NCBI RefSeq assembly: GCF_021869535.1 | Contig: NW_026262712.1 | Coordinates: forward strand, 100,940,140 to 101,004,139 | Length of the DNA stretch: 64,000 nucleotides | Direction of reading: 5' to 3' | DNA from: Mytilus californianus | Taxonomy: Eukaryota > Mollusca > Bivalvia > Mytilida > Mytilidae | Shown: positions 22,862-34,769 of the stretch, in pieces | Position numbering within the stretch: position 1 is the first letter of the stretch | How the letters are laid out: every line of letters begins with the position of its first letter | Translations under genes and position numbers: made by a program | Notes under the pieces: model-generated | The model's database searches: none | What the model was told of the DNA's origin: nothing | What the model saw: only the letters and a program-made list of their open reading frames with translations

Positions 22862-23106
22862 TGATTTTTGGTGTTTTAACGCCACTTTTAAGCACCGCTT
22901 TTGGGCTATTTCGTGGCGGCCAGTTTTTATTGGTGGAGGAAGCCGGAGCGAAAACCACCGACCTTCGATAGGAAAACTGACAATCCTAGTCAATTAAGAT
23001 TGGAGTCGAGTGCACCCGCACGAGCGGGGTTCGAACTCACAACCTCAGTGTTGACTGGCTAGTGATTACAGTAGTAACTACTTAGACCACTCGGCCACCG
23101 AGGCCC
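22862..23106 (-). repeat. tRNA-derived SINE
   Basis: Read on the minus strand it starts GGGGGCCTCGGTGGCCGAG, with an A box (TGGCCGAGTGG, 23088-23098) and a B box (GAGTTCGAACCCC, 23027-23038), a Leu/Ser-like tRNA head with a long variable region. A conserved body follows (CACCAATAAAAACTGGCCGC) and an end GTGGCGTTAAAACACCAAAA. RNA polymerase III transcription would be expected from intact boxes. The internal length and tail fit a tRNA-SINE, not a functional tRNA gene. Confidence 0.75.
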
Positions 23107-23460
23107 CCAGATTAAGTATATGAAGTAATAGGTATATATTGAATATGTTTGTTCGGCAATATTCATATGACTGTGACCCCATTTTCATGGTTCATTTGTC
23201 AATGGTAAGTTTTGATTTGGTCTTTTTTCCAAGTACTCAAAAATATAAGACCACTATGTTTGGTGTATGTAATGAATGTAAGGTGAACATGTTTGTCTGG
23301 CATGCACTACAAACTGCTCAGAGTCTGAAAAGACCATATTTTGTACTCAACCAGAAAGGTCAAGCAAAGATTTTACTTGACAAGACTCGACAGTACTTAA
23401 ATGTAGTTGACCTTTTTCCAGACTTACTTAAGTCAGATTGAGTACTTGATAATCTTGGTA

Positions 23461-23616
23461 AATATAAAAATAAGAGGATGTGGTATTATTGCCAATGAGG
23501 CAACTCTCCACAAGAGAGGTCACCATATGGCCTTCAACAATGAGCAAAGCCCATACCGCATAGCAATAAAAGGCCCCGAAATGACAAATGTAAAACATTC
23601 CAAACGAGAAAACTAA
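23461..23616 (+). repeat. Dispersed repeat R1 (GATGTGGTAT...CAACTCTCCA), copy
   Basis: AAAATAAGAGGATGTGGTAT, then a block with GAGGCAACTCTCCA, GGCCTTCAACAATGAGCAAA and CCCCGAAATGACAAATGT. The same ordered phrases recur at 53075-53250, 58484-58645, 59160-59440 and 59690-59830. Origin (LINE or SINE tail) is unknown to me. Confidence 0.65.
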
Positions 23617-24106
23617 TGGTCTAATTTATGTCTGAATATATAAGTCTCCACAAATGCTTGCCCAGTCTTGACCAATGCTCGAATCAGTTTTGAACTTTTC
23701 ATTTAATCTCAACTGGTCTTGACCCAGCCTGAATCAGCCCATCTATGTCAATTATATATTGATCTTGTAAAATGACAGGTTATTGATAATTTAGTTTATT
23801 GCTTTCAAATTTAAAAATTTTATTAAATGGTAAAAAAAGCTAGAATTTTCATTTTGGACTAAATTCAGATAGTCACCTTTAAAAATGTCTATAACTTTTT
23901 CAAATTAACTTGGATTTTAAGAAAACTCTACAGCTATCTCAATCATATATTGATCTTACAAAATGCAAGGTTATTTGGAAGTCTGGTTTATTGCTAGCTA
24001 TAAATGTAAGGATTTATTTAAAAGGTTAAAAAGCGAGAATTTTCAGTTCGAGCTAAATTCACAGCTATCTAAATCATATATTGATATTACAAAATGCCTG
24101 GTTATT
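23617..24106. other. Non-coding interval with diverged tandem blocks
   Basis: Phrases such as CAATTATATATTGATCTTGT and AAAATGYCWGGTTATT recur near 23748, 23940 and 24073, and again past 24330, suggesting an old tandem array. No coding sequence seen. Confidence 0.4.
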
Positions 24107-24325
24107 AGTCCCCTACCGACAAAATCGAAGGGGACTTTAGGTTTGCACTCTGTCCATCTGTCTGTCAGTCCGGCAAATCAGTTTTCCACACTTTTTTCTT
24201 CGTGCTTGAAGATATTGATTTGATTTTTGGTGTATTGTTTTATCATGACAAGTTACAGATCAAGTTCGAATTTTATTCAGGTCTGATGATTTTATGCAGA
24301 GTTATGGTCCTTGTCTGATATATGG
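24107..24325. mobile_element. AGTCCCC-family element, truncated
   Basis: Same terminal hairpin (AGTCCCCT ... AGGGGACT) and first internal block as the element at 5083. It is cut off after GAGTTATGGTCCTTG, where the surrounding tandem array resumes, so it inserted into, or recombined with, that array. Confidence 0.6.
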
Positions 24326-25622
24326 TTAGTTGCTGTCAAATTTAAGGATTGTCTAAATTCAGAAAGTCACCTTTAAAAATTTCTATTACTTTTTCAAGTC
24401 AACTTGGATTTTAATTAAACTCTACAGCTATCCTAATTATACATGTATATATCATGTATATATGTACATTGTATATACAGATAAATGGGCTGATTCAGAC
24501 CAAGTACAGACAAGTCGATCATTTGTCAAGACCATATTCAGACTAGACCAAGATTATCAAGTACTCATTTAGACTGATTAAGTAAAGTCTAGACTAAAGT
24601 CAAGTACAGTTAAGTACTGTCCTGATTATGTTGAGTCGTGTCAAGTAACACGCTTACTGGTTGTGCACAAAATATGGTCCTTTTGAATTCAGACTCAGCA
24701 GTTTATAGTGATGGTTCATCTGACCTTGACCTCATAATCATGGATAATGTTAAGTTTATATGATGCTTGTAGTGAAACCTTCATATAGCAGACTTTCAAC
24801 ATACATTCAATCATATGCAAAGCAGGCAAGACATTTCAGCTTGTACACTCTTGTTAAAGTATAGATCTTAACCTTGCCACTTTTTTTTTATCTAGATTTT
24901 AAGATAAATAAAAGGTGCATATAAGAAAAAAATAATAAAATTTAGTTCTATTGAAGAAATTTTGAATGGATGTATTCTAATGAAGGAATATGTCTAGCAA
25001 ACATGCAGTAAAAATATCTATCATTATGTCTATGATAGACCAGGATTGGTTTTTGTTATATATGTATCCGCTACAGCATGGGAATTGTAAAGGAAATACA
25101 CGTGTATTTAAATATATAGCCTACGACCTAAGATTTTTTACTTACTAGATACAAAATAAAAGAGCCCCCCCCCCTCTCCCCCGACAGTTCACATAAATAG
25201 GACAGTAAGCCGTGACCTCTCTAGTAGACTCTTAGGCCTCGGGACCTTTCAATGAACCTTATTCAAGTATATGTTCCGCGTGTGCTGTTCAGATTCGATA
25301 ACTAGAATTCTGATTGGTTGAAAAAGTCACATGCAAAATCCTTCAGAAGTGAAACCTTATACGGGTAGTTGTTAGATCTCGTATGTAGTATAACGAAATC
25401 CGAGCTCTATATTTTAATTAGATTGAAAGCCTGATGATGTGTTTATTTAATATTATTAAATTTAAAATTGTGTGAGGACCAAACGCCTTGTCCATCGACT
25501 GGCCCAATTTATCGGGGTAGGTTGGTAGACGTATATTTGTTAAATTATTGGGAAATATTCACCAATAGAATGATTGAGACGCGGACCTCGTTGTCTTGAG
25601 TGACTAGACTAGAGGCTCCCAA
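24326..25622. other. Non-coding interval
   Basis: Continuation of the diverged array to about 24640, then unique-looking AT-rich DNA with a C run near 25166. No gene seen. Confidence 0.4.
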
Positions 25623-26682
25623 GAGCCTGTGTCGCTCACCTGATTCTACTTTGGTTTTGGAAATCATGTAAAAATAGATTAAAATCATAACAGATACCCT
25701 AATAATGATTGAGGCCAAATTTGGTTCAATATTGGCCCCGTAATTTAATCAAAAGCAGAAGACTTTTGTAAAGTTTACAGAAATTACCAATAAATTCATT
25801 GAAACTGTAGAAAATGACTTTATAAGGACAATGACAAATCAGCTACAAAGTAACAGCACCTCAAAAGAAACATTCATACCATGTTTGGTATCAATCCATT
25901 CAGCGGTTTTCTAGAGGAAGACATTTGTATATATTTCCCGTAGGGTCCTTTGTTAAACTAAGTCCCCCTTTGGCAGCTATCTTGGTTGATGGATTTGCAA
26001 CAAAGTAACAACACTTGGCCAGCACCTCATTATGAACATTCAAGCCATGTTTGGTTTCATTTCATTCAGTGGTTCTCTAAAAGAAAACTTTTGTATGTAT
26101 TTCCCATAGGGTCCTATGTTAAACTAAGTCCCCCCTCTGACGTCATCTTTGATGATGGATCGGCTTCAAAGTACCAACACTTGGTCAGCACCTCATAAGG
26201 AACATTCTTTCCATGTTTGGTTTCATTCTATTCCATGGTTCTCTAAAAGAAGACATTTGTATGTATTGTCCATAGGGTTCTATGTTAAACTAAGTCCCCC
26301 GCTGGCGGCCATCTTGGGTAATGGATCAACTTCAAAGTAACAACACTTGGTCAGCACCTCATAAGGAACATTCATGCCTTGTTTGGTTTCATTCCATTCA
26401 GTGGTTTTCTAAAAGAAGACATTTGTATGTATTGTCCATAGGGTCCTATGTAAAAATAAGTCCCTCTCTGGCGACCATCTTGGATAATGGATCAACTACA
26501 AAGTAACAATACTTGGTCAGCACCTCATAAGGAACATTCATGCCATGTTTGGTTTCATTCCATTCAGTGGTTCTGTAGAAGAAGTTCAACATATGAAAAG
26601 TTAACGACGACGACGACGGACGACGGACGACGGACGCCAAGTGATGAGAAAAGCTCACTTGGCCCTTCGGACCAGGTGAGCT
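25623..26682. mobile_element. Hairpin-ended tandem-repeat element, GCTCACC family, copy 1
   Basis: Begins GAGCCTGTGTCGCTCACC (25623-25640) and ends in a hairpin AGCTCACTTGG / CCAGGTGAGCT (26652-26682) whose stem matches the GCTCACC of the left end. Inside are five units with period 166 bp (AACATTC at 25869, 26035, 26201, 26367, 26533). A short (CGACGA)n run precedes the hairpin. The stacked 60-70 codon ORFs are translations of the 166-bp unit, not genes. Confidence 0.7.
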
Positions 26683-27372
26683 AAAAAACGAGTACTATTT
26701 ATCTCTTAACTACGGTACACATTTTATCAAACTAGAATATAATTTGTGAAGTTTTGTCAAATTACTTATGTAGATTCGTAACTGTGTATCTCTCCCAAAG
26801 CAGAGAATTAAGAAAGTTAAGGTTAGTTATGATGCCTTCCAAATAGGACTCTGTAACGTTTGACGCGTTCTCCGTAAGCAATCTGTTTTGATTTTACGAG
26901 TTCACAAAAACAATATACGACCTGGTGAATATTAATGATGAAAACAACAATTAAACTAGGTAATCAATTTAATAATTTTATCATTTTCTATACATCTTAC
27001 ACACGGGGTGATTATATGATTATGGAGTTTTGTATGAAATCCATATGTTGCTATGCAATAAACCACGTCTGATCCTATCGGACCAACCTCTATGTGTTTT
27101 TCTAGTGACTGTTTAAGTCATAGGAACATGTCAGTATGCCATATTTAGGAAGTTTAGAAAACAACTTATAGAAAAATTAAATGATATGAAGCAAAGGTTA
27201 ACTAATTAGTAAAGAAATTTTATTTCTGTATGCATTGTGCATCAAGAAATTTAAAACCGGAATATCTTCTCACAAAAATATGTTGTAATGTCAAAGTAAA
27301 AGGCTATACATCCATAGACACTTGTTTTTTCAAAAAAAAATTACCTATATGCATATAAGTAATTTTTTTCAG
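26683..27372. other. Non-coding interval
   Basis: AT-rich, no gene, RNA or repeat I can support. Confidence 0.4.
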
Positions 27373-27565
27373 ACACAAGTGCCTGTGTATACATCAGTTA
27401 TTGTGACATGCCATACATCCACGTGCCAAATATCAAATTTTCGTAAAAATATAAGAAAATTTGCTGCAAAGATAATAACTACACGAGAAAAAGACGAAAG
27501 ACAACAACAAAATGCTTTAAAATTGGTATCTGCTGCTTTTCCGACAACAAAATCGGAAATACAAT
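27373..27565 (+). CDS. Possible internal exon, unidentified
   Basis: 193 bp bounded by TTTTTTTCAG and a good donor (CAAT|GTAAG), open in one frame (TQVPVYTSVIVTCHTSTC ... TKSEIQ), with a polar Arg/Lys/Gln-rich second half. No family recognised and no partner exon found. It could be chance or part of an old retroelement. Confidence 0.25.
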
Positions 27566-28011
27566 GTAAGATGAATTATATTTCTTGATAGTATGCAAAA
27601 TCGTTTACGAAGAAATGTTTATTCAACTAAAATATATATCATAAGAAAAACTATGATTCTTAGGTTAGAATCAGTAAAAATAAACATTTTTGGAAAAAGA
27701 CAAATGAAAAATAAATTTAATTAACAGGACTTTTTTATAAACATCATGAACATATATATAAGGCAATATCAAGGAGAGTATTTGAAATGATTTGTACAGG
27801 AATGGAACCAAACAGCTCTGACATAGAAAAATTCTTTTTGTCAAGAAATGAAACAAACCTGAGACATGATTATCTGGTCGTATAAGTGGGCAAAGCAGGG
27901 TTCATGTTTTTCCACCTATTTTTATAAAAAGAGTCGTAATAGATTGGCACATTTAAGTCTTGTTTTTGCTTTTTGTTCTTGTGGTCTTACTCCCATTGCA
28001 TTCATGTGTCA

Positions 28012-28162
28012 ACAGGGGCAGATCAAGTCATTTTCAAAACGGGGGGGTCTAAACCCAGGATAAAAGGGGGGTATCCAACCATATGTCCCCATTCAAATGC
28101 ATTGATCGTCCAAAAAAGGGGGGTTGCAACCCCCGGAACCCCCTCCGTGAATCCGCCACTGG
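28012..28162. repeat. G-rich dispersed fragment ending in CCGCCACTG
   Basis: Runs of G with GTCTAAACCC, GGGTTGCAACCCCCGGAACC and a terminal GAATCCGCCACTG. A relative lies at 18318-18437. The end resembles CAGTGGCG-type terminal inverted repeats of hAT transposons, but only one end is recognisable. Confidence 0.4.
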
Positions 28163-29164
28163 TCAATGTCAGAGAAGTGTTGTGGGTTGCTACAGTTATT
28201 TTCTCGCAACGTGATTGCATGTGCCTTTTTGTACAATCGATTAAAAGTTCGGCCGGTTATCGATTATTTGTGAAAAGACAACCGATTAGTTTTTAAAGAG
28301 GAAAAATAAACGCGAATGGAAATAACAATGCACAGAAAAAGAGTTTGTTGTTTTATAAATTTATTAGTATGCAATTACAAATTAAATATAATCGTTAATA
28401 TTAAAAGAACATTCCCATGACTATTCGTGTATAATAGGTTCTTTTGTGATTAATGTTCAGTGGCAAATGTTTCATGCATTTCTAATACAAGTTCATTCTG
28501 ACAACATCCGTTTTATCAAAGTTTCAACCCAAATAAAGTCTTCGTATATAAAACCAATTAGCATTGATTGAACAATTTTACTACCGATGTTTCGAACAAA
28601 CTTTAAAACTCCCTAATTTCCGATTAGGTTACCAATTAACAACTCGACAACTTTCAGTTTTGAAAGTTTTTGATCTATATGTTCGTGTACAGTGTAGATG
28701 AACAGAAATCATCATGCTTGAAAAAAATATTCCCTTCGCATGGTAAAACAATACGTTTTAGGTATTGACAGTTTCCGAGACTAAAATACCTAAACGATGA
28801 AAGACTGCACTACCGAGGACTGTTCTTTACATTTTCGTTTTAGAGAAGTTTATTTTCCCATGGACCATACTGTGAAGTTTACCAAAACTTCCAAAGTTAT
28901 CGATTGCTTTAACGCATTTGGTCATGGTATTTCTTAAATACCAAATGGGTGGTATGGCAATCTAATTAAAATATTGATCTCTGATTTCGTTATCCGCAAA
29001 TGAGCTTATATATATGAGCACGAGAGTTAATAAAAATATGCATTTAATTAGATTGGGTAATATAGTATCCTCTGTTTCGGTTTCTTTGACATACTTATAA
29101 GAAAGAGTAGGTCAAATACCACGCCAACAACGATTCTATGAATAGATGTAATGTACCTTCCTTT

Positions 29165-29245
29165 GTCGGACTATCGGGATGTCGGACTAATGGGGTGTCG
29201 GACCAATGGGGCGTCGGACTAGTAAGTTGTCGGAATATCGGGGCG
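29165..29245 (-). repeat. 16-bp minisatellite, dispersed relative
   Basis: GTCGGA recurs at 29165, 29181, 29197, 29213 and 29229, exactly 16 bp apart, in the opposite orientation to the arrays at 3113 and 8977. The array ends GTCGGAATATCGGGGC, the complement of the border of the other arrays, so the array together with its border is a dispersed unit. Confidence 0.8.
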
Positions 29246-29301
29246 ACCCCGTTTCTATCATGAACAATACGCAAATGTAAATAGCTAAATAGCTTATCTG
29301 A

Positions 29302-29342
29302 TTGTCTGCATATCTATATTGAAAATATCAATATGCAGACAA
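29302..29342. repeat. Perfect 12-bp inverted repeat
   Basis: TTGTCTGCATAT (29302-29313) and ATATGCAGACAA (29331-29342) enclose a 17-nt loop that itself pairs partly (ATATTG/CAATAT overlap). Confidence 0.7.
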
Positions 29343-31598
29343 CCTTATAATCGGTACTGATAAACACCTCCATAATTCATTTAAATAAAGGAATCCTCAA
29401 CGAAGTTTTTCATATCATCCTTCAATACATTCATTCTGTTATTGATCATTACCAAAACTGAATCAGTTTACGAGAAAGAACTTGATCTTCTCATATGCAT
29501 CTTTTTTTTAATAGGTTTTACAGGTAGTGCCTGTCATAGATACTTATTTTCATTTACTACTAGGCTCATACCTTAAAAAGACTAGATGTTCTGACAACCT
29601 CACCCGCCACTCTCATTAACATGACAGACAACGGATATTAACGTGCAAAGTCAGTTTATAATTACAAATTACAGTGATCGACATGAATAGAAAAATTATC
29701 GTTGTTTAAGATTTTCTTTTTTTTTTGGCATTCATCCGAAGATAGTTTATCGAGCATCTAGAAGACAGATTGAAAATTGGCTGTATGACCTTGAAGACTT
29801 TGTGGTAGCGAAGAAGGTAATGAATGTACGAGAATCTATTCTAGACTAAACAAATGTAAACGAGAGATTTATGCAGACAAATGAACGTTTTCAAGAGACC
29901 TTCAAGTTTCAGTTGGTTAAGAGAAAAATGCTCCCATTAGCAGTTTATTGAAGAAAGAATGCAAGAGAGGATAGTACAGATGACAAAGTTTAGGGGTGTT
30001 ACAGAAAGTGTGACCCAGAGACCATCAAACCCATAGAAATTTCTTTGAAAATAGTTTAGGTTCTAAATTGTAAATTTATACTTTTTGACAAATAATAATT
30101 AAATGGTTAAATTACACTCAAGAAGCTATGTCCCATGATTTAGTTTTCTTGTCTCTCCATATTTCAAATTTAGAATCAAGAGAGACTATTAATATATTGT
30201 GTAATCAAATATTTTATATATCTATTGTGTAATAAAATATTTTACACTTTTGATTACTGATATAAAGAATAAACATCTACATACACATATATTTACATGA
30301 ATTTCTCTCTATTTTAGACCGGTATCTAAAAGTCATCAGATATGAAAAAAGTTAAAATGACAATTTCTGAAAGGTCAAGTTGATCACTCGTCATTTCATG
30401 CTGAGTGTATGTTTTTTTTTTTATATTTTTTTTTTCTTCATATTTTTATTATGCGATTCCTAATTTAAAAGTCGCAAGGAGATATAAAACTAAAAACATC
30501 TTCTTTCTCAATAAACTCAAAGTAGTAAGACTCGGGATACTTTGGTTCAGCATCATACATGCTATCTGAAAACAACCATCTATTCTTTTCGTGGTCTAGA
30601 AAAGTTTATATACATTATTTAGTGTTTTTTTTTTATTATTATTATTTGTCAACAAAAGTTGTCTCATAACGTTTTCGCAATAAACATTTCTAAAATACAG
30701 CTTACATTATTCACATGACTACCAATTATCAGAATAGTATAACATAAAAGTGATTTACTAATTATATAATGAAGATATTTCTAATAGCGTTTTCAATTCC
30801 ATCCTTTATATTCAAAACAAATCTCACAAACTAATTACCGACTGAGGTAGATGTTATCCGTTTTTCCTTTATTTTGTTGATAGAGGATTTTATTACCCAG
30901 GTATAGGTCAGACTGTTCTGAAACTCAGCAATTGACAGGACCTTCCAAATGTTTTGCTCCGAGCACCAATGATCAATAGTGTCGTTAAAAAACGCATTCT
31001 TGGCTTTCTATATTATAAGTCCGTTGTCTTTGAGGACAAAGTCTACATTTACTACTTGTATCGCTGGTGGAAGTCACTGAGAGTATCACCAGTCCGATAA
31101 AAACACTCTTGAGCTGATGCTAAATATTATCGATTGGCAAATTCTGTTCATGAAAAAGTCATTCGATCAGAGATGTTTGTTTTAAACTTAACTTTATGAC
31201 CTAAACCAGATATGACACAGTGATAATTTGGAAATTAATAAAATAGTAAATAATGCGTCCGTTTCTTGGATAGAAATAAACTTCCAAGTACTCACAAAGC
31301 GTTTGTATTCGTACCAACAGACAGAGCAGACAGTACTGTGGTAGTATTAGAAGTAAATACTACACGGAGGTTCTTGCGATTGAAATTATACATTCTTCTA
31401 CATTCATAGCTGTAATGTGCTTTCCACAGAGAGTCAAATAGAGAACAAGCATGTCATTACAACATCTCAGCTTGAAGCATCCTCTGAACTACTGTAATAT
31501 GTGTTGGCTACGTAAACTGTCAAATATAGTTCATCTTGACTTTTAGTAAGGTTTCTATTACTAATCTATATGTCCTTTAAACTAATTCCTATACTTAT

Positions 31599-31619
31599 AG
31601 TTGATAATTATTATCAACT
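31599..31619. repeat. Small perfect palindrome
   Basis: AGTTGATAA, TTA, TTATCAACT: 9-bp arms around a 3-nt loop. Could be chance in AT-rich DNA. Confidence 0.5.
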
Positions 31620-32546
31620 TTGATGATAATGTTATATGAAATTATTATTTTTTTAGTGTAAAAAAAAATCTTTTGACGATTTAGATAAATTAAGTGATTT
31701 TGATGGTCCTTATAATTCAGTTGATAGTTATGACTTTTCGACTCTCTAATGAAAAATCTAAAAATGCTAGATATCCTAACCGGAACTGTGATAAGATGAT
31801 ACAAGCTGTAAATGTTCTTCTTAACAACCACTGTGTACAATTCGCGCAATTTTGGCAATAAGGTTTATCAACAGGTTGCTGATATTGATAAGGGCATCAA
31901 TTTCGTCCATGTAATGGCAGACTTGGTCCTGCATTGATATGATTCACAGTTTATGGTCAAACTAGGTAAGTATTCGTCTAAATTGCTTTTAATTGATAAA
32001 TCTGATAACACTTACCTACCCGAATAACATTTATAAGCTCGAAAACCGAGAATTCTCAAATTATACTGCGAAAATTTACCCTGAGGGAATGACTTTAAAT
32101 GAATCTCTCTAATAATAACAACAATGATTAACATTTTTTAGGTTTTGATATTTCATATTCACACAGGAAACTCTATACAAAAATGTACGACACAAAGGAC
32201 GATATCTTTTCCATATTGTTTTTTTTTTGTTTTGTTTTGGACAGTGTTGTTCCTTGTATCCTTATAGTATGTATATTTCCTAACTTTGAACATATGTGTA
32301 GTGACGTCATTGGCGTAGCTTACGTTGAGGCAACCGAGGCAGTTGCCTCGGTCAAAAAAAACTAAAAAAAAAAAACTTTTCCTTTATTATCTTTAATCTT
32401 TTAAACGATTTCCACCTAATGTTCCTAAACGCTAATATATCGACTGGTTTCGTCTTGTTGCCGCTATTGATTCATACCCTTTGCGAATTCAAGACTTGTG
32501 GAAACATTTCCCTCTCCTAGTTGGAAATCCCCTTTGCGGTAGTTTT

Positions 32547-33275
32547 CCGCCTATCATTGCTTATCGTAAACACAAGAATGTGAAGGAGTACTTGACCTCG
32601 GCAAAATTATAATGTAATTAGATAAAGAATGGACATTAAACTATAAGTGTATTACAGATTCATCAGGTGTAGTGCCCCAAAATGTAACTGCATTTGATAC
32701 GTTACACGATAGAAACATATTGATAACAATTAAAAAAGTAATTAAAATCAAATGTTATAGTAAATAAACATAAATTAGGCCAGGGCACCTGACGAGGATG
32801 AACGGCCTTGGTCAAACTTGACCTAAATGATATCCGAAACACCAGGTGTAATATCATCAAATTAAAGAAATTCATAGACGACCAGTTGATACCACAGATC
32901 ATTTACGTTGGGAAAATCCTTTCAAATAAATAGATGTGTAAAAGTTTATAATTAACCACAGAACAATCTACCGAGAAAAGGTCAAATCAGGTTTCAACAG
33001 TTAAAGATAATATATATAATTAAAGTAAATATATATAAGCGAAACATGCTATATATATGAATCACCAAATCATGCATAAACAGAACAATAACAGAATAAA
33101 ACTGTAATTGAAGACAAACATGTAAATGCATATAAAATTGCATATAAAGTATACACAGCGATACATGGAAAATCATTATAGAAACTCGATACAGACAAGA
33201 AATAAAATCTCCTATAGACAATGGTATTAGTAAGTTTTGCTTGGATTGGTTCATGGACACGACTATTTATAAAAT
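32547..33275 (+). mobile_element. Penelope-like element, 5'-truncated copy A (terminal repeat)
   Basis: Matches 37665-38390 almost base for base, including the last codons of the RT ORF (stop at 32610-32612), the hammerhead sequence and the 3' end ATTTATAAAAT. It forms the left pseudo-LTR of the long copy, as is common for Penelope elements that insert as tandem or partial dimers. Confidence 0.85.
32666..32843 (+). ncRNA. Hammerhead ribozyme in PLE terminal repeat (copy A)
   Basis: All parts are present. Helix III is GGTGT (32666-32670) with ACACC (32839-32843). The cleavage triplet ends GTA at 32671. Helix I is GTGCCC (32672-32677) with GGGCAC (32783-32788), closing a 105-nt loop. The core is CTGACGA (32789-32795, fitting CUGANGA). 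Helix II is GGAT (32796-32799) with ATCC (32832-32835), enclosing an extra GGTCA/TGACC hairpin. GAA (32836-32838) precedes helix III. A second GGTGT right after ACACC can form a competing hairpin. Hammerheads in Penelope elements are known; activity here is predicted only. Confidence 0.8.
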
Positions 33276-33926
33276 GTATGCTCGAAGTCTCTGCTTCATA
33301 CGTTGTCCAACCTCCGTATTGCCTTTATTTTTAAATCTCGGTAATCTCCAAGTAGATTTACTGTTACGTTGTCTATATAGTGATGTTAAATTTGTTGATA
33401 CAAATTTTAAGAAATGCACGTCATTATCTACAAATTGAAACCCTCTTAATCACATATAAATAAAAGTCACTACATATGATTAAATGAAAGAAAAACCTAT
33501 CACTACTATTTATGCTGAAACATTTGCATAATTATTATATTAGTATTATATGGATGATCAAGAATATTCTGCATTAAAAATTATGGAAAGTACATATTAA
33601 AATACTATGTTCACACCTTAAAACTGGATAAACAATAAAGAGTCATGGCCTTTGTATTTGGAAAAAATACATTAGTTTACTTCAAATCACACTAGAATAA
33701 CTGACCGATTTATTACACGAGCCAGAAAATACACATGCACAGTTCGTTACAACTATCATAAATACGTATCAAATGTATTTTCACTGAGGGGTGCGACTTT
33801 AATGGGAATCTTTGAAACCTTATAGGAAATGTCCATTGTTCTAATGCAATGAAACGGAAACCTTTGATTTAATACGAAAACGCTGAGACATTCGTTTATA
33901 TTGACAACTCACTTTGCTGATACCAC
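33276..33926. other. Leader of PLE copy B
   Basis: AT-rich sequence between the end of copy A and ORF1; begins GTATGCTCGAAG. A promoter would be expected here or in the terminal repeat, but none is recognisable. Confidence 0.45.
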
Positions 33927-34769
33927 ATGGACAGAACCAAACTAACTCTCAAAAAGCAAGTAAAGATACAAGGCAAAATGGCAACCACGGAGTCAGATTC
34001 AGAACTGATCAACATCAACGATGAAATTCCATCTGGACGACAAACAAGACAACACCAAATTATTCCAATAAACTTCAATCTTGGGAACCTGGAGGACGAT
34101 ATTATTGATGACACAGACAGTCAAGTAATAGATAATTGTATAGGAAAAGTTGACGAATTACTTTCCAGAAGACACTATACGGCAACGCTGACAAGGGACT
34201 TGAGAAGATTTAAAGAAGACGAGCTGCCTAATTACGCCAGAATCCACAAAGCATCGTTTAGCCCGCAACTTAGTTCTACTGAAACAGAACACTATTTCAA
34301 AGGGAAAGTTACGGAATTCAACAAACAGATTAGGACTGAATTTCGGGAATTCATGCTAAAAGCCGCCAATGACTATTCTGAAAAAATACAGTCAAACTGC
34401 GAGCAACTGTGGAGAGAAGCTTGTGCAAATGTAAAGAACGGGAACAACATTCCGAAGCTTAACAACAAAGTACAAGAAACGAAGGAGAAATGGGCAGATG
34501 AATACAGGAAAACTGCATCCAAAGCTATGAATAAAGAAGGCTTGGGAAAAAACACCAAAGAAACAGATATTGAAAAAATTAAACAGGAACTGGAAGTTTT
34601 GAAGAGAAAAACACAGAGAGAAGGAGAATCTGAACTAGTTAAACTAAAGAGAGAAATGGAGGAATTAAGGAACAGTATGAAAATAAACAATAGAAGTAAC
34701 CGGTTTAATAACAATATAGACAACCACAGAGGAGCATTCAGAGGAAGACGCCGACAGTATGATTACTGA
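33927..34769 (+). CDS. PLE ORF1, coiled-coil protein
   Basis: 280 codons from ATG 33927, intact. The N-terminal third is acidic and polar. A predicted coiled coil spans about residues 210-255 (EKIKQELEVLKRKTQ, LVKLKREMEELRNSM heptads), and the C-terminus is Arg/Gly-rich (RGAFRGRRRQYDY), which suggests nucleic-acid binding. No enzyme motif seen. Position ahead of the RT ORF on the same strand suggests a Gag/ORF1-like particle or RNA-binding role; this is inference. ORF1 is open although ORF2 is broken. Confidence 0.7.
   Translation: MDRTKLTLKKQVKIQGKMATTESDSELININDEIPSGRQTRQHQIIPINFNLGNLEDDIIDDTDSQVIDNCIGKVDELLSRRHYTATLTRDLRRFKEDELPNYARIHKASFSPQLSSTETEHYFKGKVTEFNKQIRTEFREFMLKAANDYSEKIQSNCEQLWREACANVKNGNNIPKLNNKVQETKEKWADEYRKTASKAMNKEGLGKNTKETDIEKIKQELEVLKRKTQREGESELVKLKREMEELRNSMKINNRSNRFNNNIDNHRGAFRGRRRQYDY

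Larger units (their letters stand above)
27566..32546. other. Long non-coding interval
   Basis: About 5 kb of AT-rich DNA without a supportable gene. It contains a C/G-rich repeat fragment ending ATCCGCCACTG (28012-28162), the 16-bp minisatellite (29165-29245), a perfect 12-bp inverted repeat (29302-29342), a small palindrome (31599-31619), and a GAGGCAAC...GTTGCCTC stem near 32329-32351 followed by an A run. Confidence 0.45.

Noticed and set aside
23025..23106. tRNA gene (Leu/Ser-like)
   Set aside because: A and B boxes are present, but the sequence continues into a SINE body and the acceptor stem does not close, so it is a tRNA-derived SINE head.
25986..26684. Series of four similar 61-70 codon ORFs
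   Set aside because: They are the 166-bp internal unit of a tandem-repeat transposable element; the frames are not maintained over the whole array.
32839..32851. Alternative type I hammerhead using ACACCAGGTGTA as a closed helix III
   Set aside because: The following bases (ATATC) do not pair with the bases before CTGACGA, so helix I cannot form; the open-helix-III fold is complete instead.
34373..34723. 116-codon minus-strand ORF
   Set aside because: Antisense shadow of the PLE ORF1.
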